Of a stretch of 5,728 nucleotides of DNA, positions 1-5,407 are shown piece after piece (positions within the stretch are counted from its first letter, which is position 1; each line of letters opens with the position of its first letter). The notes under the pieces were generated by a model. It was not told the origin of the DNA. It made no database searches and was given only the letters and a program-made list of their open reading frames with translations. The stretch is from Aquificaceae bacterium. GTDB taxonomy: Bacteria > Aquificota > Aquificia > Aquificales > Aquificaceae. A program made the translations under genes and the position numbers. The stretch spans positions 1-5,728 of the forward strand of contig JALWEK010000004.1 in assembly GCA_027014185.1 (NCBI GenBank), given 5' to 3'.

Positions 1-621
1 CCGGACATCCTGAGGCTCCTTGTCCTCTTCACCCACTACAGGAGCCCGCTGGATTTTTCCTGGGAGAAGATGGAGGAGACACAGAGGGCCTACGAGAGGC
101 TCAGGACCGCGATAGAGGACTACGAGATCCTCAAGAAGCTAGAGGTCGTTCCCGGGAAAGGGGGGACGCACCCCCTCTACGACAAGGTAAAGGAAACTGA
201 GGAGGCCTTCTTCGGGGCTCTCAGTGACGACTTCAACACCCCCGAGGCCCTTTCCCACGTCTTCTCCCTAGTGAGCGAGCTGGGAAAGATAAAGAACAGG
301 ACCTACTCCGAGGGTAAGATAACCGAGGAGGAGCTCTCCGCCTACGAGTTCGCCTCTAAGTCTCTCCTTGGGCTCATGAAGAAGATGTTTGGTCTCCTGG
401 AGGACCTGTATCCCGAGTGTGAGGTTAGGAGGGTCGTTGAAAGGGAGCTCGAGCCTGGACAGGTGATGGACACGAGGCTGATCGATCTCCTTGTTGAGGT
501 CAGGACCATAGCCCGCCAGGAGAAGCAGTTCAAGATAGCTGATCTGATAAGGGATAGACTGAAGGACCTTGGCATAGAGCTAGAGGACACCCCGGCAGGA
601 ACCAGATGGAAGAGAAGATGA
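1..621 (+). CDS. cysS: Cysteinyl-tRNA synthetase, C-terminal 206 residues (5' end outside window)
   Basis: This is the 3' part of a class I aminoacyl-tRNA synthetase that attaches cysteine to tRNA-Cys in the cytoplasm. The frame is open from base 1 and ends at TGA 619-621. Visible family signatures are HYRSPLDFS at fragment residues 12-20, which closes the catalytic/stem-contact region, and the helical DALR-type anticodon-binding region with DDFNTPEA at 76-83. The tail has the typical CysRS ending, with ADLIRDRLKDLGIELEDTP followed by GTRWKRR. The HIGH motif, the zinc ligands and the KMSKS loop lie upstream of the window, so catalysis cannot be judged here. The stop overlaps the folD start as ATGA, so the two genes are probably co-transcribed and translationally coupled. 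An internal ATG at base 70 is only a methionine within the protein, because the family-like sequence continues upstream of it. Confidence 0.95.
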   Translation, partial: PDILRLLVLFTHYRSPLDFSWEKMEETQRAYERLRTAIEDYEILKKLEVVPGKGGTHPLYDKVKETEEAFFGALSDDFNTPEALSHVFSLVSELGKIKNRTYSEGKITEEELSAYEFASKSLLGLMKKMFGLLEDLYPECEVRRVVERELEPGQVMDTRLIDLLVEVRTIARQEKQFKIADLIRDRLKDLGIELEDTPAGTRWKRR

Positions 622-1502
622 AAGAACCCCTCATACTGAGCGGCAAGGAGCTCTCCCAGAAGATAAGGGAAGGTATAAGGAAGGAGGTAGAGGAGTACGT
701 CTCCTCAGGCCTGAGGAGACCTGGTCTCGCCGTTATCCTCGTTGGAAGCGACCCAGCGAGCCGTATATACGTGAAGAACAAGATAAACGCCTGCAAGAAG
801 GTCGGGATAGAATCCTTCTTCTACGAGCTCAGCTCTAACGTAACTACGGAGGAGCTTCTCGACACGATAGCCGAACTCAACTCGAGGGAAGAGGTGGACG
901 GGATCCTAGTCCAGCTACCCTTACCGGAGCAGATAAGCCAGGAGGAGGTTATCCTTTCCATACATCCTGACAAGGACGTGGATGGCTTTCATCCTCAGAA
1001 CATGGGAAAGCTGGTCGCCAGGATGGAGGACGGCTTCATACCCTGCACGCCCCTAGGGATAGATCTGCTTTTAAAGCACTACGGGATAGATCCTAAAGGG
1101 AAGGACGTGGTGATAGTGGGGGCGGGCTTTATAGTGGGCAGGCCCCTCTCACTCCTTATGCTCTGGAGGGACGCCACTGTAACCGTATGTCACATCTACA
1201 CCCGTGATCTCAAAAAGTACACCCTCGGAGCGGATATACTGATCTCGGCCACGGGAGTGCCTCACCTCATAAAGGAGGATATGGTGAGAGAAGGGGCTGT
1301 CGTTATAGACGTTGGCATATCGAAGCTGGACGGCAGGATAGTTGGAGACGTCGATTTTGAAAGGGTGAAGGGTAAGGTCTCCGCCATAACTCCGGTCCCG
1401 GGCGGGGTCGGACCTATGACGGTTACAGGCCTTCTCCTGAACACGCTCAAAGCATACAAGAGGAGGGCTAAGGTTCACTCGACCTCTACTATGAAGCCGT
1501 AG
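618..1502 (+). CDS. folD: Bifunctional methylenetetrahydrofolate dehydrogenase / methenyltetrahydrofolate cyclohydrolase
   Basis: FolD interconverts 5,10-methylene-THF, 5,10-methenyl-THF and 10-formyl-THF in the cytoplasm, feeding purine and formyl-Met synthesis. Counting from the ATG at 618 (294 aa), the catalytic set is Tyr51/Lys55, Gln99 in VDGILVQLPLP (93-103) and Asp122. These sit one residue on from E. coli Lys54, Gln98 and Asp121. Other signatures are PCTPLGI (142-148), the dinucleotide loop GAGFIVGRP (168-176) and PVPGGVGP (259-266). I prefer 618 because it gives the family's usual length, makes an ATGA overlap with cysS and has GGAAGAG just upstream. An in-frame ATG at 606 would add MEEK. 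Oddities are that the usual GRS and CHS(R/K)T cofactor motifs read GAG and CHIYT, that a perfect 22-bp palindrome lies at 699-720, and that the last codons overlap the convergent lipoprotein gene by 28 bases. Confidence 0.97.
   Translation: MKEPLILSGKELSQKIREGIRKEVEEYVSSGLRRPGLAVILVGSDPASRIYVKNKINACKKVGIESFFYELSSNVTTEELLDTIAELNSREEVDGILVQLPLPEQISQEEVILSIHPDKDVDGFHPQNMGKLVARMEDGFIPCTPLGIDLLLKHYGIDPKGKDVVIVGAGFIVGRPLSLLMLWRDATVTVCHIYTRDLKKYTLGADILISATGVPHLIKEDMVREGAVVIDVGISKLDGRIVGDVDFERVKGKVSAITPVPGGVGPMTVTGLLLNTLKAYKRRAKVHSTSTMKP
699..720. repeat. Perfect 22-bp palindrome inside folD
   Basis: The 11-base half GTCTCCTCAGG is followed directly by its exact reverse complement; pairing stops at 698/721 (C opposite C). 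In mRNA it could form a 9-bp stem closed by a GGCC loop, or pair between two molecules. It encodes the VSSGLRRP stretch of FolD, which aligns without a gap to other FolD proteins, so it is not an obvious insertion. A chance perfect palindrome this long is expected about 0.001 times in a window of this size, ignoring codon constraints. Function is unknown. Confidence 0.85.
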
Positions 1503-2503
1503 ATGTCGAACCTCTTTAGTCTGTTTATCTCCTTACGGGCTTCCTCCCTCGACCTGAACCTACCGTAAATCACCTTGTATATCCCCGAAGACTCGATTAT
1601 GTTCAGATCGCTCAGCCCTTTCTTTTTGAGCTCATCTACGAGCTTCTCCGCCCTCCTCAAGGTTGAGAACGCGGCGATCTGTATTCCAAACTTCCTTTTC
1701 TCCTCCCTCTTCCTCTTTATAGCCATCCTCTTCCTGATGGTTCTCCTCTGCTCTTCAACCAGTATCTTGCTAAGGATCTCGTAGGCCTGAGTTCTGTGGA
1801 GATTGCTCGCCTGCTTGTCCTCGAGAACCATTCTGACGGCTTCCTTCGCTTTGTCGAACCTGCCGGTTTCGTAATATACTTTCGTCAGGCTCAGGTAAAC
1901 CTCTGGTTTTTTAAAGTTGTTTGAAAGTAAGGACATGTACAGCTTCTCCGCCTCATCGTACCTCTTCTCGTCCATGTAGGCGCTTCCAAGCTCGAGCTGT
2001 GCGTCTAGAAAGAGGGGGTTGTAGGCCGTGGCTTTTCTGAGGTTCTCTATGTAAGCGCTCTTGTTACCCATCTCCTTGTAAACCTTGGCAAGGTGGTAAA
2101 AGGCCAGGTGTTTCTTGTCGAAGGTCTCGTCCGAGATGGCCTCCTTGAGGTAACTTATAGCCCTGTCGTAGTCCTTCATCCTGAGGTATAGGACCCCCAG
2201 GTTCATCTTAGCTTCAGTAAAGGTCGGATCGCTCTCCAGGGCTTTTTTGAAGGCCTGCTCGGCCTTTCTGTACTCTCCAACTTCCATGTAGGTTATCCCG
2301 AGGGCGTTCCATATCCGGGGTTCCTTTGGATCCACCTTTGAGGCCCTGTATAGGTAGGCTATGGCCTCAGAGTAGTTCTTGGCGTAAAAGGAGGACATAC
2401 CGAGGTCGTAGAGATACCTCCACTCCTCCTCTTTCGTCTTCTCCTGCTTTGCCGAGCAGGAGAGCAGGATTATCCCCAAAAGGGTGAGGAGAAGTAGTCT
2501 CAT
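1475..2503 (-). CDS. TPR-repeat outer-membrane lipoprotein with C-terminal SPOR domain
   Basis: This 342-aa protein starts with a short lipoprotein signal peptide: Arg2, a leucine-rich core and a lipobox LLSC with the lipidated Cys at residue 16. Ser17 rather than Asp follows, which suggests outer-membrane sorting by the E. coli rule. Residues 28 to about 230 form roughly six tetratricopeptide repeats with the usual W/Y-LG-Y-A-F-P pattern, for example 28-61, 62-95 and 96-129. A polybasic stretch at 253-271 has 12 Lys/Arg out of 19. Residues 272-342 form a SPOR domain beginning FGIQIAAFSTLRRAE, with IYKVIYGRF in the middle; SPOR domains bind glycan strands lacking stem peptides at the septum. 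It probably scaffolds envelope or division proteins, by loose analogy with CpoB- or PilF-type TPR proteins; the partner is unknown. The ATG overlaps the upstream SPOR gene's stop (ATGA, 4 bases) with little Shine-Dalgarno, implying coupling. Confidence 0.88.
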   Translation of the reverse strand: MRLLLLTLLGIILLSCSAKQEKTKEEEWRYLYDLGMSSFYAKNYSEAIAYLYRASKVDPKEPRIWNALGITYMEVGEYRKAEQAFKKALESDPTFTEAKMNLGVLYLRMKDYDRAISYLKEAISDETFDKKHLAFYHLAKVYKEMGNKSAYIENLRKATAYNPLFLDAQLELGSAYMDEKRYDEAEKLYMSLLSNNFKKPEVYLSLTKVYYETGRFDKAKEAVRMVLEDKQASNLHRTQAYEILSKILVEEQRRTIRKRMAIKRKREEKRKFGIQIAAFSTLRRAEKLVDELKKKGLSDLNIIESSGIYKVIYGRFRSREEARKEINRLKRFDIYGFIVEVE

Positions 2504-3132
2504 CTCACGATGAAGGCGTTCTTGAACTCACCTCTCACCTCCCTAAGGGCCGAGAGGAGGCTCTTCGCTTTCACCCTTACCCTCACCTTGTAGAGTCCCT
2601 CTTCCTCTATTATGAAGGCGTCGAAGCCTTTACTTCTGGCGAGCTTTAGGCTCTTATCGGCGTTATCCTTGGATTTAAAGGCCCCTATCTGCACTACGTA
2701 CTCCCTGAGAGACTTCGGCTTCTCCTTTTTTACGCTGACCTTTTTAGGTTTTGGTTCTTCCTCCCTCTTGACTATCTCCTTCTTTACCTCCTTCGGTTTC
2801 TGGACTTTGGGTTTAGGCTTCTCCTCGGCTTTCTTCACCTGAGGTTTCGGTTTCTCCTCTACCTTCTTCTCTTCCTTCTTAGGCTCGGTGGGAGTCAGCT
2901 TTACCACCTTAGGCTTTGGAGTTTCCTCCTCTACCTTCGGGGCGGCTGGTGCGGGTGGTTGAGGTTTAACGGGCTGTGCCGGAGGCTTTATCTGAACGGG
3001 AGGTTTACTCCTCACGACGGGCGGAGGCGCGGACTGCTGCTCCTGGGATGCCATCCAGGTGTTCAGTCCAAGGTAGAAGAAGATGAGAGCTACCAGGATA
3101 CCTAAGAGAAGGACAAGCCTGTGTTTCTTCAT
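2500..3132 (-). CDS. FtsN-like membrane-anchored SPOR-domain protein
   Basis: This 210-aa bitopic protein has a five-residue basic cytoplasmic tail (MKKHR), one transmembrane helix at about 6-25 and a long low-complexity linker rich in Pro, Lys and Glu (35-140). It ends in a SPOR domain (143-209) beginning REYVVQIGAFKSKDNA, with GLYKVRVRV in the middle. This is the architecture of FtsN and related division proteins, in which SPOR targets the septal peptidoglycan. I see no clear match to the short essential E region of E. coli FtsN, so the family link rests on architecture. Pseudomonads, as I recall, also have a SPOR/FtsN-type gene next to argS, which fits. The start is preceded by a strong GGGGGAG Shine-Dalgarno four bases before the ATG and lies 11 bases after the argS stop. 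The gene runs into the TPR-SPOR lipoprotein gene by ATGA overlap. Confidence 0.88.
   Translation of the reverse strand: MKKHRLVLLLGILVALIFFYLGLNTWMASQEQQSAPPPVVRSKPPVQIKPPAQPVKPQPPAPAAPKVEEETPKPKVVKLTPTEPKKEEKKVEEKPKPQVKKAEEKPKPKVQKPKEVKKEIVKREEEPKPKKVSVKKEKPKSLREYVVQIGAFKSKDNADKSLKLARSKGFDAFIIEEEGLYKVRVRVKAKSLLSALREVRGEFKNAFIVR
2797..2862 (-). repeat. Two tandem 11-residue repeats in the SPOR-protein linker
   Basis: Residues 91-101 (VEEKPKPQVKK) and 102-112 (AEEKPKPKVQK) are two consecutive copies of a V/A-EEKPKP-x-V-x-K unit, 33 bases each. More degenerate KPK and EEPKPK pieces continue on both sides, to about residue 140. Alternating Lys-Pro and Glu clusters suggest an extended, stiff spacer reaching across the periplasm. 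Tandem units of this kind change length easily, so copy number may vary between strains. Confidence 0.7.
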
Positions 3133-3143
3133 CTTTCTCCCCC

Positions 3144-4892
3144 TTACATCCTTTCAGGTGCCGACACACCTATTAATTTTAAACTAAGCCCGATAGCCGT
3201 CCTTACACCTTTTAGAAGGGCGAGCCTCCCCTTCATCACCCCCTCCTCGCTGCCTATGATCCTGTAATGGTTGTAGTAGTAATGGAAGAGACCGGCCAGA
3301 TCTATCAGAAGGTAGGTTATCAGATGGGGGTCCCTCCTGAGGGTTACCTCGATCAGTTCGTCCTTCATCATAAGGCTCTTCTTCATCAGCTTCAGCTCTA
3401 TATCCTCCTCCAGGTGATCCAGGAACCCGGAGAAATCCTCCCCTTCCGGATCTAGGCCCAGTCTCTCTTTAACCTCTCTGAAAACGCCTGAGATCCTCGC
3501 GTGGGCGTACTGGACGTAGAAAACTGGGTTGTCCGAGCTCTTCTCCTTCACAACGTCCACATCGAAGTCCAGGGGCGTGTCGCTCCTTTTTGTTAAGAAC
3601 ACGAACCTCACAGCGTCCGGTCCAACCTCCTCTAAGAGCTCCCTTAGGGGGACGAAGGTTCCCGCCCTCTTGGACATCTTCACCTCCTTGCCGCCCCTGA
3701 AGAGCTTGACCATCTGAACCAGGTAAACCTCGAGCCAGTCCTCGGGTATGTTGAGCATCCTGAGGGCCGCCTTTACACGGGGTACGTACCCGTGATGATC
3801 CGCCCCCCATAGGTCTATGACCTTCTCAAAACCCCTCTTGAACTTGTCCCAGTGGTAGGCTATGTCAGATGAGAAGTAGGTGTAAGAGCCGTCCGACTTC
3901 CTGAGAACCCTGTCCTTATCGTCTCCGAACTCCGAGGTCTTGAGCCAGAGAGCACCTTCCGCCTCGTAAACGTATCCCTTCCCCTTCAGCTCCTCTATCA
4001 ACTTCTCGACCAACCCCCTCTCGTACAGACTCCTTTCGCTGAACCAGACGTCGAAATCTATACCCATGTAACTGAGATCTTCCCTTATCTCCTCCATCAT
4101 CATGTCGAGACCGAAGGCCGAGCAGAGCTCCACCTCGGGTTCCTTCTCGGGGCTGAACCTGGACGTGTACTCGAGGGGGAATTCAAAGCCAAAGGAGAGG
4201 ATCCTCTCCTTTGCCTCGAGCACATTATTCTCGGAGAGTAAGCTGTCTCCGACCGCTTCCAGGAGCGCCTTCGCTATGTCTATAACGTACTCGCCTCTGT
4301 AACCCTCTTCCTCGAACAGCTCCTTTATATCGGGTCTTTTCTCTTCCTCCCCGAGCAGCTCCAGATACCTGTAGAGCACGGATACGCCCAGAAGATAGAC
4401 CTGCCTTCCCGCGTCGTTTATGTAGTACTCCCTCGTAGCATCGAACCCGTAGAACCTGAAGAGCCTGGCGAGGGTGTCGCCCACTACCGCACCCCTCCCG
4501 TGCCCAAGGTGAAGGGGGCCGGTGGGGTTTGCGCTCACGAACTCGAGCTGGACCTTTAGGCCTTTCCCCAAGTCCTCTTTAAAGTATCCTTCACCTTCCG
4601 AGAGGAGCTTTCTGAACTCAGAGAGAAGAAAACCCTTAGAGAATTTCAGGTTCACGAACCCTCTAACCGCTTCTGCGGACTCGAACGTATCGTCTTCAGA
4701 GAGTTTGTTCGCCAGATCGCCCGCTATCTCGTTCGGGTTCCTCTTTAAACTTTTCGAGAGCAAGAAGGCTATGTTGGTCGCTATATCCCCCAGCTTCTCG
4801 TCCTTGGGTTTTTCCACCTTGAAGTCGGGGGCCTCGATTCCGTAAAGCTCCTTTACAGCTTGTGCCAGTTTGGAGCGGACGAGTTCCTTCAT
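3144..4892 (-). CDS. argS: Arginyl-tRNA synthetase
   Basis: This complete 582-aa class I synthetase charges tRNA-Arg in the cytoplasm. Residues 1 to about 100 are the N-terminal Add-1-type domain that contacts the tRNA D-loop. The catalytic domain shows FVSANPTGPLHLGHGRG with the HIGH motif as HLGH (128-131), WGADHHGYVPR (362-372) and the KMSKS loop as KMSKR (405-409). The helical anticodon-binding DALR domain starts near QYAHARISG (461-469) and ends in the typical APERM. From memory of E. coli and Bacillus ArgS, residues about 220-256 hold an insertion of some 27 residues between GDSLL and FGLDMMMEEI; its DNA is strikingly palindromic. The ATG lies 16 bases after the fliN stop. No Shine-Dalgarno is visible and no ATG, GTG or TTG lies in frame just upstream. 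A TATAAT hexamer sits nine bases before the start. The next gene begins 11 bases after the TAA. Confidence 0.97.
   Translation of the reverse strand: MKELVRSKLAQAVKELYGIEAPDFKVEKPKDEKLGDIATNIAFLLSKSLKRNPNEIAGDLANKLSEDDTFESAEAVRGFVNLKFSKGFLLSEFRKLLSEGEGYFKEDLGKGLKVQLEFVSANPTGPLHLGHGRGAVVGDTLARLFRFYGFDATREYYINDAGRQVYLLGVSVLYRYLELLGEEEKRPDIKELFEEEGYRGEYVIDIAKALLEAVGDSLLSENNVLEAKERILSFGFEFPLEYTSRFSPEKEPEVELCSAFGLDMMMEEIREDLSYMGIDFDVWFSERSLYERGLVEKLIEELKGKGYVYEAEGALWLKTSEFGDDKDRVLRKSDGSYTYFSSDIAYHWDKFKRGFEKVIDLWGADHHGYVPRVKAALRMLNIPEDWLEVYLVQMVKLFRGGKEVKMSKRAGTFVPLRELLEEVGPDAVRFVFLTKRSDTPLDFDVDVVKEKSSDNPVFYVQYAHARISGVFREVKERLGLDPEGEDFSGFLDHLEEDIELKLMKKSLMMKDELIEVTLRRDPHLITYLLIDLAGLFHYYYNHYRIIGSEEGVMKGRLALLKGVRTAIGLSLKLIGVSAPERM
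4167..4223. repeat. Nested palindromic element inside argS
   Basis: The core at 4190-4213 is a perfect 24-bp palindrome centred on GGATCC (half-site CAAAGGAGAGGA). With one C/C mismatch it extends to 4187-4216. Just outside, GTACTCGAGG (4167-4176) pairs with CCTCGAGCAC (4214-4223) at nine of ten positions, and the tenth is a G-U pair in the argS mRNA. The structure is therefore a long hairpin with a 13-nt bulge on one side. A further 7-bp hairpin (TCGGAGA, 8-nt loop, TCTCCGA) follows at 4231-4252. The element encodes about residues 224-243 of ArgS, within the segment that looks inserted relative to other ArgS proteins. Confidence 0.8.
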
Positions 4893-4901
4893 GAGGATAA
4901 G

Positions 4902-4907
4902 ATTATA
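4902..4907 (-). promoter_or_regulatory. Candidate -10 box (TATAAT) for argS
   Basis: A perfect sigma-70-type TATAAT lies in the 16-base gap between fliN and argS, ending nine bases before the argS ATG. Transcription from it would start about three bases ahead of the ATG, giving a nearly leaderless message, which would fit the lack of a Shine-Dalgarno. No convincing -35 is present; the hexamer at 17-base spacing reads CCAGGA. The AT-rich gap makes chance occurrence plausible. Confidence 0.3.
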
Positions 4908-4908
4908 C

Positions 4909-5385
4909 TCACTTTCTGAGGCTCTCCTGGAGGGTGTCCCTGAATACGCTCTTCCTCTCCTCGCTGTATATCTCTGTTATCCTAACCCCGAACTTCTCTC
5001 CAACAACTACGAGCTCCCCTTTGGCTATCAGCTTCCCGTTCACCTTTATATCCACCGGCTCAGTGGTCTCCCGGTCGAGCTCAAGTACGGAGCCGGGACC
5101 GAGGTTTATCAGCTCCCTTATCTGGATAACCGTCTCTCCCACGACCACCTCCACGTTCAGGGGTATATCCATCAGCCTGTCGAGGATCTTGGCTATATCC
5201 TTCTCACCTATCTTCTTCTGCTCGCCGGTGACGGGGGTCTCTTCCTTGACCTCCTCCTCTGTCTTCTCTTCTTCTTGGACCTCTTCCGTCTGGGTCTGTT
5301 GCTGTGCCAGGGCCTCCTCCCACTGTTTTGCGAGCTCTTCTTGGGAGAGTTCCTGCTCTTGATCCTCCTTCTTCTCTTCCTCCAT
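4909..5385 (-). CDS. fliN: Flagellar motor switch protein FliN
   Basis: FliN forms the lower part of the C-ring at the cytoplasmic face of the flagellar motor and takes part in switching and in docking export cargo through FliH. The 158-aa protein ends in a SpoA/FliN domain (about 65-140) with LDRLMDIPLNVEVVVGETVI, GSVLELD, EPVDIKVNGKLIAKGE and KFGVRITEI, all hallmark segments. The first 60 residues are Glu/Gln-rich and probably disordered. Within them, LAKQWEEALAQQ (18-29) resembles the short N-terminal WAEAL..Q motif of enterobacterial FliN. The length is slightly above the usual 100-140. GAGGAG lies about nine bases before the ATG, which sits 22 bases after the ispG stop. No other flagellar gene is in view, so the gene is apparently detached from a flagellar cluster, as is common where operons have been scattered. 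FliM and FliY share the SpoA domain but are larger. Confidence 0.95.
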   Translation of the reverse strand: MEEEKKEDQEQELSQEELAKQWEEALAQQQTQTEEVQEEEKTEEEVKEETPVTGEQKKIGEKDIAKILDRLMDIPLNVEVVVGETVIQIRELINLGPGSVLELDRETTEPVDIKVNGKLIAKGELVVVGEKFGVRITEIYSEERKSVFRDTLQESLRK

Positions 5386-5407
5386 ACCTCTTCTCCTCTA
5401 ACTTAAT

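Noticed and set aside
160..176. G-run/C-run hairpin in cysS (GGGGG, 5-nt loop, CCCCC)
   Set aside because: It is a short stem inside coding sequence with no U-tract, and is expected by chance in moderately GC-rich DNA.
1149..1478. 109-codon minus-strand frame opposite folD
   Set aside because: It lies entirely antisense to the intact and conserved FolD and resembles no known protein.
2250..2266. AAGGCC-TGCTC-GGCCTT hairpin in the TPR lipoprotein gene
   Set aside because: The stem is 6 bp inside a TPR codon run, there is no companion feature, and such short stems are common in this window.
3155..3170. Possible terminator hairpin at the argS end (AGGTG, 6-nt loop, CACCT)
   Set aside because: The stem is only 5 bp, within the last codons, with no following U-run, and the next gene starts a few bases on with a strong Shine-Dalgarno.
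3776..3794. GGGTACGTACCC palindrome with CAC/GTG flanks in argS
   Set aside because: The perfect part is 12 bp, about one such site is expected by chance in the window, and the extension needs a bulged base.
3469..3810. 113-codon minus-strand frame inside argS
   Set aside because: It is an out-of-frame shadow of ArgS, with low-complexity Gly/Arg content and no start signal.
4842..4856. GTAAAG-CTC-CTTTAC hairpin near the argS start
   Set aside because: A 6-bp stem at a fixed loop is expected about once by chance here, and it lies in ordinary coding sequence.
4870..5406. 178-codon plus-strand reading frame opposite fliN
   Set aside because: It is the Leu-rich mirror of the Glu/Gln-rich fliN sequence, has no family features and overlaps two well-supported genes. 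The 142-codon frame at 4934-5362 is rejected for the same reason.
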